From NCBI GenBank assembly GCA_030425055.1, contig JAUHVN010000022.1, positions 1-16,379 of the forward strand: a DNA stretch of 16,379 nucleotides. Direction: 5' to 3'. The notes under the pieces are model-generated. The model had not been told where the DNA came from. It did no database searches and worked only from the letters and a program-made list of their open reading frames with translations. Of this stretch, positions 1 to 6,960 are shown one piece after another (the stretch's first letter is position 1; each line of letters begins with the position of its first letter). This stretch comes from Actinomycetes bacterium (lineage in GTDB: Bacteria; Actinomycetota; Actinomycetes; Actinomycetales; Microbacteriaceae). Position numbers and translations under genes: made by a program.

Positions 1-843
1 CACGCGCTGCATGTGGTGGGGCAGCTCGCCGAGGATCTCGCTGATGGGCCGGTACTCCAGGTCGTTGCGGATGCGCCCGAGCGCCCGCAGCACCGTGTTC
101 GAGTGGCCGACGCGGTCGGCGCGCGGGTCGATCGCGCTCATGCATCCCTCGGCCTGCGAGATCGAGAAGATGATCGACCGCGGGAAGAGCCGGTCGAGCA
201 GCAGGAACTCCGCCGCGTTGCGCGCGCTCGGCATGCCGCGGTACGTGCGCAGGTACGCCTCGTATGCGCCGCACGAACGCAGGATCGTCGTCCACGACGG
301 TCCGGATGCCTCGGTGAGAGACCGCGTCGCCAGCAGGCGCGCCGTCATGTCGGTGCGTTCGATGCTGCGGCCGAGCGCGAAGAACTGCCACGCCTCGTCG
401 CGGCTGGTCGACGAGTCGACGACCCCGACCGCGAGCGCGGCCCGCTCGTGCACCCACTGGAAGAACTCGTGCGTCTTGTCGGCGTGCAGGCGTCGCGGCA
501 TCCGGGCGTTCGTGGTGTTGAGGGTCTCCCACAGCTCGGTCGAGACGATCTCGCGCGCGCGGCGGGCGTTCTCGCGCGCCGCGGCGAGCGCGTACGCGAT
601 GCTCGCCGGGTTTCCGCGGTCGACGGCGAGGCGCTGCAGCACGTCGTCGCGCCGCACCTGATCGAGACCGCTCGGCGGGAACGAGCCCATGACGCTGAGA
701 ATCGAGCGGCACGCGGTGTCCTCGTCGATCCACGGGTCCTCCAGCAGCAGCTGCAGGTGCACGTCGAGGATGCGCGCGGTGCCGTCGCTGCGCTCGATGT
801 AGCGGCCGATCCAGAACAGGGACTCGGCGATGCGGCTCAGCAT
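1..843 (-). CDS. Alpha-E domain protein (DUF403), 3' end cut by window edge
   Basis: The frame is open from an ATG at 843 to the window edge, giving 281 codons; the family is usually a little over 300 residues, so only a short C-terminal piece is missing. The protein starts MLSRIAESLFWIGRYIERSD and has a second matching element near the middle (FFALGRSIERTDMTARLL). Both are the helical 'GRxIER' signatures of alpha-E proteins. Known context: alpha-E proteins are encoded with circularly permuted ATP-grasp proteins, often also with a transglutaminase-like protease, and are thought to help a peptide or amide-bond-forming system; no substrate is established. The ATG lies inside the end of the upstream ATP-grasp gene (7-nt overlap), preceded by a GAGG-rich SD-like stretch, so the two are translationally coupled. 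A transglutaminase-like gene would be expected just left of the window (inference). Confidence 0.9.
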   Translation of the reverse strand, partial: MLSRIAESLFWIGRYIERSDGTARILDVHLQLLLEDPWIDEDTACRSILSVMGSFPPSGLDQVRRDDVLQRLAVDRGNPASIAYALAAARENARRAREIVSTELWETLNTTNARMPRRLHADKTHEFFQWVHERAALAVGVVDSSTSRDEAWQFFALGRSIERTDMTARLLATRSLTEASGPSWTTILRSCGAYEAYLRTYRGMPSARNAAEFLLLDRLFPRSIIFSISQAEGCMSAIDPRADRVGHSNTVLRALGRIRNDLEYRPISEILGELPHHMQRV

Positions 844-2636
844 CCCGCACCCCCCTCATCGCTTTCACCGTGAGACTGCATCGGATCGCCGAGACCGTGG
901 GTGCCCGCCGCAGTCTCGGCCGACGGATGCAGTCTCAGCGAAGGGGTGGGGGCCGACGAAGGGTCGGATGCCTCGTCCTGCGCGGCCTGCTGCTGCTGCT
1001 CCTGCTGCTCAACACGCGAGCGCGGGCGGTCCTGCGGCGAGTGCGTCGGCTCGGACTGCGCGTCGTAGATGATCGGGATCGCGGCGGTGATCGCCGCCTG
1101 GTCGGCGACGAGGCCGGCGAGGCCGCTGCCCTGCCCGTACTCGACGTGGCCGGGGGCCGAGCCGCCGACGATCCAGGTGTCCTTCGACCCGCCGCCCTGC
1201 GACGAGTTCACGACGAGCTGACCCTCGGGCAGTGCGACGCGGGTGAGACCGCCGGGCAGCACCCAGACGTCCTCGCCGTCGTTCACGGCGAACGGCCGCA
1301 GGTCGGCGTGACGCGGGCGCATCCCGTCCTCGACGAGGGTCGGGATGGTCGACAGCATCACGACGGGCTGCGCGATCCAGCCTCGCGGATCGGCCAGCAG
1401 GCGCTTGCGCAGAGCGTCGAGCTCGGCGGGCGAGGCATCCGGCCCCACGACCAGGCCCTTACCGCCAGAGCCGTCGACGGGCTTCACCACGAGCTCGTCG
1501 AGACGGTCGAGCACCTCTTCGAGCGCACCCGGATCCTCGAGCCGCCACGTGTCGACGTTCTTGAGGATGGGCTCCTCGGCCAGGTAGTAGCGGATGAGGT
1601 CGGGCACGTAGGTGTACAGCAGCTTGTCGTCGGCGACGCCGTTGCCGACCGCGTTGGCGATCGTGACGTTGCCCAGCCGCGCGGCGAGCATGAGGCCCGG
1701 GGCGCCGAGCATCGAGTCGGCGCGGAACTGCAGCGGGTCGAGGAAGTCGTCGTCGACGCGGCGGTAGATGACGTCGACGCGCTTGGGGCCGCGGGTGGTG
1801 CGCATGAACACCTTGCCACCCACGCACAACAGGTCGCGGCCCTCGACGAGCTCGACGCCCATGAGGCGCGCGAGCAGCGTGTGCTCGAAGTACGCGGAGT
1901 TGTAGACACCGGGCGTGAGCACGACGACGTTGGGGTCCTCGACCCCGGGCGGCGCGGAGGCACGCAGGGCGGCCAGCAGCTTGTTGGGGTAGTCGCCGAC
2001 CGGGCGCACCCGCATCGACACGAACAGCTCGGGCAGCGTCTGCGCCATGACGCGACGGTTCGAGATGACGTACGAGACGCCCGAGGGCACGCGCACGTTG
2101 TCTTCGAGCACGCGCATCTCGCCGTGCTCGTCGCGGATGAGGTCGATCCCCGCGACCTGGATGCGCACCCCGTTCGCGGAGTGGATGCCGGCCGCCTGGC
2201 GGTAGAAGTATTGCGAGGACGCGATGAGTGCGGCCGGCAGCACGTCGTCGCGCACGCAGTGCTGGCGGCCGTACGCGTCGTCGAGGAACGCCTCGAGCGC
2301 CTTGACGCGCTGCTGCACGCCGGCCTCGACCCGCGACCACTCGTCGTAGGTGATGACGCGGGGAACGGCATCCAGCGGGAAGGGCCGCTCCTCACCCGCG
2401 AAGTCGAACGTGACGCCCTGCGCGAGGTACGACGTGGCGAGCGATTCGGTGCGCCCGCGCAGCTCTTCCTGCGTCATCTGCGCGAGCGCCTGATACAGCT
2501 CGCGATACGCCTCACGCGACTCGGCGGGGGCTCCCGGATGCGACGGACTGCCGAACATCTCGTCGAAAGCCGGGACTCCCGTCACCGTCTTGCGCGGCGC
2601 GAGCGTGGAACCGTATCCGTCGAAGAGGTCGCCCAT
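837..2636 (-). CDS. Circularly permuted ATP-grasp protein (DUF404/DUF407 family)
   Basis: 599 residues. Family marks in order: MGDLFDGYG at the N-terminus, LEDNVRVPSGVSYVISNR at about 178-194, a glycine-rich nucleotide loop VKPVDGSGGKGLVVG at 384-398, PRHADLRPF at 441-449 and LPGGLTRVA at 460-468. This is the circularly permuted type 2 ATP-grasp fold, predicted to form an amide or peptide bond using ATP; the substrate is unknown. It is the first gene of a pair with the alpha-E gene. The start is set by a TAGGCT -10 box six bases upstream, so the mRNA is probably leaderless. Oddity: the recognisable domain ends near residue 515-525. The rest is a low-complexity tail with a Gln-rich run (VEQQEQQQQAAQ) and a segment encoded by an inverted repeat, making the protein longer than the roughly 480-530 residues I would expect. 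Family assignment is firm; function is inferred. Confidence 0.93.
   Translation of the reverse strand: MGDLFDGYGSTLAPRKTVTGVPAFDEMFGSPSHPGAPAESREAYRELYQALAQMTQEELRGRTESLATSYLAQGVTFDFAGEERPFPLDAVPRVITYDEWSRVEAGVQQRVKALEAFLDDAYGRQHCVRDDVLPAALIASSQYFYRQAAGIHSANGVRIQVAGIDLIRDEHGEMRVLEDNVRVPSGVSYVISNRRVMAQTLPELFVSMRVRPVGDYPNKLLAALRASAPPGVEDPNVVVLTPGVYNSAYFEHTLLARLMGVELVEGRDLLCVGGKVFMRTTRGPKRVDVIYRRVDDDFLDPLQFRADSMLGAPGLMLAARLGNVTIANAVGNGVADDKLLYTYVPDLIRYYLAEEPILKNVDTWRLEDPGALEEVLDRLDELVVKPVDGSGGKGLVVGPDASPAELDALRKRLLADPRGWIAQPVVMLSTIPTLVEDGMRPRHADLRPFAVNDGEDVWVLPGGLTRVALPEGQLVVNSSQGGGSKDTWIVGGSAPGHVEYGQGSGLAGLVADQAAITAAIPIIYDAQSEPTHSPQDRPRSRVEQQEQQQQAAQDEASDPSSAPTPSLRLHPSAETAAGTHGLGDPMQSHGESDEGGAGC
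871..937. repeat. Imperfect palindrome inside the 3' end of the ATP-grasp gene
   Basis: The left arm begins TGAGACTGCATC (871-882) and the right arm ends GATGCAGTCTCA (926-937). The 27-nt arms (871-897 and 911-937) match at 22 positions, including 12 perfect terminal pairs and an eight-base inner block (GCCGAGAC against GTCTCGGC), around a 13-nt loop. It encodes about residues 567-589 of the low-complexity tail. It resembles a dispersed REP-type element that has become coding sequence, but no second copy is in this window. Confidence 0.7.
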
Positions 2637-2642
2637 GTGCCG

Positions 2643-2648
2643 AGCCTA
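2643..2648 (-). promoter_or_regulatory. -10 box TAGGCT, leaderless start of the ATP-grasp gene
   Basis: On the minus strand TAGGCT is followed by exactly six bases and then the ATG at 2636. The same TAGGCT-N6-start arrangement occurs at two other genes here. In actinobacteria a TANNNT box at this distance normally marks transcription starting at the first base of the start codon. No convincing -35 hexamer is seen. Confidence 0.6.
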
Positions 2649-2849
2649 GTCCGGGCCGTGTTGCCGTGGTGTTACCGGTGCGCCGAGCGGCGATGTGGTG
2701 TATTTTCCGGCGCCCTCCCGCGGTTCATCGGTCGCCCGTGCACGCCGATCCGCGCTTTGCACGTGCATACGCGACGGATGAAGGACCGGATGCCGCGAGA
2801 TGTCCTCGTTCCGTCACATCCGGGGCGCCCGGGGCGCGGCATCCCGATC

Positions 2850-2855
2850 TAGGCT
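2850..2855 (+). promoter_or_regulatory. -10 box TAGGCT, leaderless start of the molybdopterin enzyme gene
   Basis: TAGGCT, six bases (CGCGGT), then the GTG at 2862. There is no SD-like sequence in front of the GTG, which supports a leaderless message. The divergent 225-bp spacer (2637-2861) also contains a 10-bp palindrome TGCACGTGCA at 2758-2767; nothing else in it is recognisable. Confidence 0.6.
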
Positions 2856-2861
2856 CGCGGT

Positions 2862-4409
2862 GTGAAGACGGGGGTGCGCCTGCGAGCCGCCTCGGCAGGG
2901 ATGGCCGCGGCGGTGCTCGCCGCGGGGGTGGGAGAGCTCGCCGCGGCCATCGTCGCCGCCGCGTCGAGTCCGTTCGCCGTCGTCGGCGGGAACCTGATCG
3001 ACCTCGCGCCGCCGTGGGCGAAGGACATCGCGATCGCGTGGTTCGGCACCGCCGACAAGATCGCGCTTCTGGTCGGCATCGCGATCGTGATGCTCGCGGT
3101 GGCCGCCGGCGCCGGCATCCTCGAGGCGTGGCGGGCGCCGTGGGGAGAAGTCGTGATCGGCCTCGCCGCCGCCGTGGGCATCGTCGTCGCCGTGACGCAG
3201 CCGGATGCCACGGGCATCGCGTGGCTGCCGTCGGCCCTGGCCGGCATCGCCGGCGTGATCGCGATGCGATTCCTCGTGCGCCTCGCGGTCAGGTCCGCAC
3301 CCGGCACGCAGGCGGACGACCCGCCCGCTGACACCGAGGTGCCGCGCCGCCGCTTCCTCGCGTGGACGGGAGCAACCGGGGTCGTGGGCGTGCTCGCGCT
3401 CATCGGGGGCAACCTCGCCCGGGCCGGCGAGCGCGCCGTGACGGCGGCCCGCGACGCACTCGGGCTGCCCGCGCCGGCCGTGACGTCGCCGCCCGTTCCC
3501 GCCGGCGCCGAACTCGACATCCCGGGTCTCGCCCGCGTGATCACGCCGAACGACGCGTTCTACCGCATCGACACTGCGCTCGTCGTGCCCGAGGTCAACC
3601 CGGCCGACTGGTCGCTGCGCATCCACGGCATGGTCGAGCGCGAGGTCGTGCTGTCGTGGAACGAACTCGTCTCGCTGCCGCTCGAAGAGAGCCACACGAC
3701 GCTGACGTGCGTCTCGAACGCCGTCGGCGGCACCCTCATCGGCAACGCCAAGTGGCTGGGCTACCCGATCCGCGAACTCCTCGCGCGCGCGGCGCCGACC
3801 GCCGACGCCGACATGGTGCTGTCGACCTCGATCGACGGCTTCAGCGCGTCGACGCCGCTCGACGTGCTGACCGACGACCGCGCCTCGATCCTCGCCGTCG
3901 GCATGAACGACGAGCCGCTGCCGATCGAGCACGGCTTCCCGGTGCGCATGGTCGTGCCCGGCCTGTACGGCTACGTGTCGGCGACGAAGTGGGTCGTCGA
4001 CCTCGAGGTCACCCGCTTCGACCGTGCGACCGCCTACTGGACGACGCGCGGCTGGTCGGCGCGCGGCCCCATCAAGCTGCAGTCGCGCATCGACGTCCCG
4101 CGTCGGGGGCAGGGCCTCAAGGAGGGCGAGACCGTCATCGCCGGCGTCGCATGGCACCAGCACGTCGGCGTCGCCGGCGTCGAGGTGCAGATCGACGAGG
4201 GCGCGTGGATACCGGCATCCCTCGCCCCCGCCATCTCGGACGACACGTGGGTGCAGTGGAGCATCCCGTGGACCGCCACCGAGGGCAGCCACCTCATCCG
4301 CTGCCGCGCCATCAGCGCGAACGGCGAGGTGCAGACCGAGCAGCGCGCCAGCCCGGCACCGGACGGCGCCACCGGGTGGGACGAGCGCTTCCTCGACGTG
4401 TTCGCCTGA
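2862..4409 (+). CDS. Membrane-anchored molybdopterin-dependent oxidoreductase (sulfite oxidase family)
   Basis: 515 residues from a GTG start. The N-terminal third is hydrophobic, with likely membrane segments at about 12-35, 66-88, 95-113 and 119-140. A twin-arginine-like stretch PRRRFLAW (161-168) leads into a fifth hydrophobic helix at 171-187, so the catalytic part is probably exported folded and stays tethered. The catalytic part begins near 215 and has the sulfite-oxidase-type Mo-binding motif TLTCVSN with the expected molybdenum ligand Cys283. The C-terminal 110 or so residues resemble the Mo-co dimerisation (Ig-like) domain. No haem domain is present. The family oxidises sulfite or reduces oxidised substrates; the true substrate cannot be read from sequence. 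The gene is monocistronic, divergent from the ATP-grasp operon and convergent with the aminotransferase gene. Confidence 0.9.
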   Translation: MKTGVRLRAASAGMAAAVLAAGVGELAAAIVAAASSPFAVVGGNLIDLAPPWAKDIAIAWFGTADKIALLVGIAIVMLAVAAGAGILEAWRAPWGEVVIGLAAAVGIVVAVTQPDATGIAWLPSALAGIAGVIAMRFLVRLAVRSAPGTQADDPPADTEVPRRRFLAWTGATGVVGVLALIGGNLARAGERAVTAARDALGLPAPAVTSPPVPAGAELDIPGLARVITPNDAFYRIDTALVVPEVNPADWSLRIHGMVEREVVLSWNELVSLPLEESHTTLTCVSNAVGGTLIGNAKWLGYPIRELLARAAPTADADMVLSTSIDGFSASTPLDVLTDDRASILAVGMNDEPLPIEHGFPVRMVVPGLYGYVSATKWVVDLEVTRFDRATAYWTTRGWSARGPIKLQSRIDVPRRGQGLKEGETVIAGVAWHQHVGVAGVEVQIDEGAWIPASLAPAISDDTWVQWSIPWTATEGSHLIRCRAISANGEVQTEQRASPAPDGATGWDERFLDVFA

Positions 4410-4451
4410 CCGCGGGCTGCGCCTGAGCGCGCGCCGCCGCGCCGCGCCCCG

Positions 4452-4527
4452 CGCGAAGCTCGCAGAATTGCGCGAACTTCGCAGAATTGCGCCCGATCTC
4501 TGCGGACTTGGCGGGATTCTGCGAAGT
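4452..4527. repeat. Palindromic repeat cluster in convergent intergenic gap
   Basis: Two overlapping direct copies of a 22-base unit, CGCGAA..TCGCAGAATTGCGC, lie at 4452-4473 and 4471-4492 (20 of 22 identical, 19-nt period). The core ACTTCGCAGAAT (4476-4487) recurs inverted at 4516-4527 (ATTCTGCGAAGT), giving a 12-bp perfect stem around a 28-nt loop. It sits between the 3' ends of the molybdopterin enzyme gene and the aminotransferase gene, so it could act as a bidirectional terminator, a REP-like element, or both. There is no T-tract on either side. Confidence 0.7.
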
Positions 4528-4560
4528 CGGGATGCCGCACGCGCGCGGCCCCGAACCAGG

Positions 4561-5787
4561 TCAGTCGGCGAGCACGACCTTGAGCTGCTCGATCGCCCAG
4601 TCCAGCTCGGTCGCGCGGATCACCAGCGGCGGCGCGATGCGCAGCGTCTGGCCGTGCGTGTCCTTCGCGAGCACACCGCGCGCGAGCAGGCGCTCGGCCA
4701 CCTCGCGCCCGGTGCCGACCGCCGGGTCGATGTCGATGCCGGCCCACAGGCCTGCGATGCGCACCGAGGTCACGCCGTGGCCGACGAGCTCGCCGAGCTT
4801 CGCCTCGAGGTGCTCGCCCAGCGCCGTCGCGCGGGTCTGGAACTCGCCGGTCTGCAGCATCTCGACGACGCGCGTCCCGACTGCGGCGGCGAGCGGGTTG
4901 CCGCCGAACGTCGAGCCGTGCTCGCCGGGGCGGATCACCCCGAGCACGTCACGGTCGGCGACGACGGCCGACAGGGGCAGGATGCCTCCGCCCAGCGCCT
5001 TGCCGAGCAGGTAGACGTCGGGCACGACGCCCTCGCGGTCGCACGCGAAGGTCGTCCCCACCCGGCCGAGCCCCGACTGGATCTCGTCGGCGATGAACAG
5101 CACGTTGTGCCGGTCGCAGATCTCGCGCACCGCGCGCAGGTACCCCTCGGGTGGGATGATGACGCCCGCCTCGCCCTGGATCGGCTCGATGAGGACGGCG
5201 GTGGTGTCGGGCGTGATCGCGGCCTCGATGGCCGCGGCATCCCCGTATTCCACCGAGACGAAGCCCGACGCGAAGGGTCCGAACCCGTCGCGTGCGACCG
5301 GGTCGTCGCTGAAGCCGACGATGGTCGTGGTGCGGCCGTGGAAGTTGCCGTTCGCGACGACGACCGTCGCGGCATCCGGTGCGATGCCCTTCACGCGGTA
5401 GCCCCACGCGCGCGCCACCTTGATGCCCGTCTCGACGGCCTCGGCGCCGGTGTTCATGGGCAGCACGAGGTCTTTGTCGCACAGGTCGGCGAGCGCGGCG
5501 GCGAAGATGCCGAGCTGGTCGCTGTGGTACGCGCGGCTGGTGAGCGTGAGCCGCTCGAGCTGCTCGGTCGCGGCGGCGACGATCGCCGGATGCCGGTGGC
5601 CGAAGTTCAGCGCCGAGTACGCCGACAGCAGGTCCAGGTAGCGCTTGCCCTCGACGTCGGTGACCCACGCCCCCTCGCCGCGCGAGACGACGACGGGCAG
5701 CGGGTCGTAGTTGTGGGCGAGGTGCTGCTCCTCGGCCCCGATCACGCGGATCGTCGCGGTGTCGAGGGTGGCCTGTCGCGCGGTCAT
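4561..5787 (-). CDS. rocD: Ornithine--oxo-acid aminotransferase
   Basis: 408 residues, the usual length for a class III PLP aminotransferase of the ornithine type. Seen: NFGHRHP at 61-67, the MNTGAEAVETGIK block at 111-123 that marks ornithine aminotransferases, IEPIQGEAG at 200-208, IADEIQSGLGR at 232-242 with PLP-binding Asp234, and LGKALGGG with the Schiff-base lysine Lys263. It converts ornithine plus 2-oxoglutarate to glutamate semialdehyde (spontaneously P5C) plus glutamate in the cytosol. The ATG overlaps the TGA of the upstream hydrolase gene (ATGA) with GGAAGG just before it, so the pair is an operon. The reading frame stays open upstream to 6771, but that part is only the shadow of the hydrolase gene; the ATG at 5787 is the real start. 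Confidence 0.95.
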   Translation of the reverse strand: MTARQATLDTATIRVIGAEEQHLAHNYDPLPVVVSRGEGAWVTDVEGKRYLDLLSAYSALNFGHRHPAIVAAATEQLERLTLTSRAYHSDQLGIFAAALADLCDKDLVLPMNTGAEAVETGIKVARAWGYRVKGIAPDAATVVVANGNFHGRTTTIVGFSDDPVARDGFGPFASGFVSVEYGDAAAIEAAITPDTTAVLIEPIQGEAGVIIPPEGYLRAVREICDRHNVLFIADEIQSGLGRVGTTFACDREGVVPDVYLLGKALGGGILPLSAVVADRDVLGVIRPGEHGSTFGGNPLAAAVGTRVVEMLQTGEFQTRATALGEHLEAKLGELVGHGVTSVRIAGLWAGIDIDPAVGTGREVAERLLARGVLAKDTHGQTLRIAPPLVIRATELDWAIEQLKVVLAD

Positions 5788-6671
5788 CGTGCCGCCTTCC
5801 GAAGTTCGAGCGTGCAGCACTTGATGCCGCCGCCGCCGAGCAGCAGCTCGGACAGGTCGATGTGGACGGGGGTGTAGCCGCGCTCGCGCAGCTGGGCGTC
5901 GAAGCCGGTCGCGCGGGGCGAAATGAGCACGTTGCGTCCGTCGCTCGACGAGTTGAGGCCGAAGACCGCGCCGTCGGCGTCGGACACGCGGATCGCGTCG
6001 GGGTAGCGCTCGGCGAGGATGCCCTGGCTGCGCGCGTCGAAGGCATCCGGCAGGTAGGCGATGTTCGCGCGCTCGACGCCGCCCGGGCCCTCGACGGGGT
6101 CGAGCACCGATACGGCGGTGTCGAGGTGGTAGAACCGCGGGTCGACGAGCGTGAGGCTCACGACCTCCTTGCCGAACACGTCGTGGATCTCGCGGTGGCT
6201 GTCGCCCGTCGACCGGAATCCGGTGCCCGCGAGGATCGTGTCGCCGACGAGCAGGAAGTCGCCCTCGCCCTCGTTGGTCTGCTGCGGCTCGACGACCTCG
6301 AAGCCGTTCGCCGCGAACCACTCCATGAACGCCGGTCCCTCGGGCTGACGCTCGGCGAAGCGGAACTTCGCGCCGTACGCGATGCCGTCGACGAGGAATC
6401 CGCCGTTGGCGGTGTAGACCATGTCGGGCAGCCCGGCGAGCGGGTTGATGAGGTGCACGTCGTGGCCCAGCGACACGTAGGTGTCGTAGAGGGTCTGCCA
6501 CTGCCGCACCGCGTTGGCGGTGTCGGTCGGGTTGGCGGGCACCATCCACGGGTTGATGGTGTAGCTGACCGTGAAGTGCACGGGCTTGCACATCAGGTAC
6601 GTGCGGTGCTGCTGGATGCGGGCGCCGGATGCCTCGGAGGTGGCGGCGGGCGCGGTGTGCTGCGTCGACAT
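5784..6671 (-). CDS. Guanidino-group hydrolase (DDAH / arginine dihydrolase-like)
   Basis: 295 residues of the pentein (guanidine-modifying) fold. Seen: YLMCKP at 25-30, the conserved INPWM at 39-43, DMVYTANGGF at 83-92, a central GEGDFL acid motif at 136-141, the catalytic histidine in YHLDTAV (His182) and a C-terminal Cys pair in KCCTLEL, with Cys285 the likely nucleophile. Databases usually name such proteins dimethylarginine dimethylaminohydrolase (citrulline-forming). The INPWM and TAN motifs, and the partner rocD, fit the ornithine-forming arginine dihydrolase type better (inference). The ATG at 6671 is chosen because AAGGAG lies four bases upstream; the frame runs on to 6950 but through an intergenic palindrome. 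It is first gene of the operon with rocD. Confidence 0.88.
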   Translation of the reverse strand: MSTQHTAPAATSEASGARIQQHRTYLMCKPVHFTVSYTINPWMVPANPTDTANAVRQWQTLYDTYVSLGHDVHLINPLAGLPDMVYTANGGFLVDGIAYGAKFRFAERQPEGPAFMEWFAANGFEVVEPQQTNEGEGDFLLVGDTILAGTGFRSTGDSHREIHDVFGKEVVSLTLVDPRFYHLDTAVSVLDPVEGPGGVERANIAYLPDAFDARSQGILAERYPDAIRVSDADGAVFGLNSSSDGRNVLISPRATGFDAQLRERGYTPVHIDLSELLLGGGGIKCCTLELRKAAR

Positions 6672-6788
6672 GGAGCTCCTTCGGGAGGGGCGGCGGACGC
6701 TGTCCAGAGGCCCGGCGGGGCTGCGGAAGCCGTCGACCCGGGCACGCCGCATCCATTCTCGCATGAGCCACGGATGGGCGAAGGGCTG

Positions 6789-6838
6789 CAGAAACCTGGC
6801 ACGGCGCCGCCGGTCTCTGACGCCATGCCAGGTTTCTG
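6789..6838. repeat. 18-bp-arm palindrome upstream of the hydrolase-rocD operon
   Basis: CAGAAACCTGGCACGGCG (6789-6806) pairs with 6821-6838 at 17 of 18 positions (one C-A mismatch) around a 14-nt loop. It lies about 120 bases upstream of the hydrolase start, just beyond the candidate promoter. It could be a dispersed palindromic repeat, an upstream regulatory site, or a second terminator for the preceding gene. There is no T-tract. Confidence 0.75.
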
Positions 6839-6869
6839 GCGCCGTTCTTACCGCAGCCTCACTCACTGC

Positions 6870-6960
6870 GCGGTGCGGGGTGTCCGCGGGGACATTCCCT
6901 CGCCGGCCTTCGGCCGGCTCCGCCGATCCCGATGCCAGCCCCGCGGACACCCCGCACCGC
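6870..6960. repeat. Long 22-bp perfect inverted repeat with inner hairpin
   Basis: The outer arms 6870-6891 and 6939-6960 are perfectly complementary over 22 bases (core GTGCGGGGTGTCCGCGGGG). The 47-base interior carries its own hairpin, GCCGGCC-TTC-GGCCGGC (6902-6918). It starts about 20 bases after the stop of the MDR oxidoreductase gene, so on the minus strand it may serve as its transcription terminator, although no T-tract follows. The nested fold is also typical of REP-like or small non-autonomous elements. Confidence 0.8.

Noticed and set aside
4561..6771. A single 736-codon frame that would fuse the hydrolase region to RocD
   Set aside because: The N-terminal 300 or so residues are an out-of-frame reading of the hydrolase gene; rocD has its own ATG with SD and an ATGA overlap.
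6672..6950. N-terminal extension of the hydrolase to 6950
   Set aside because: It would translate through the palindrome and part of the long inverted repeat, giving low-complexity sequence, while a strong AAGGAG marks the ATG at 6671.
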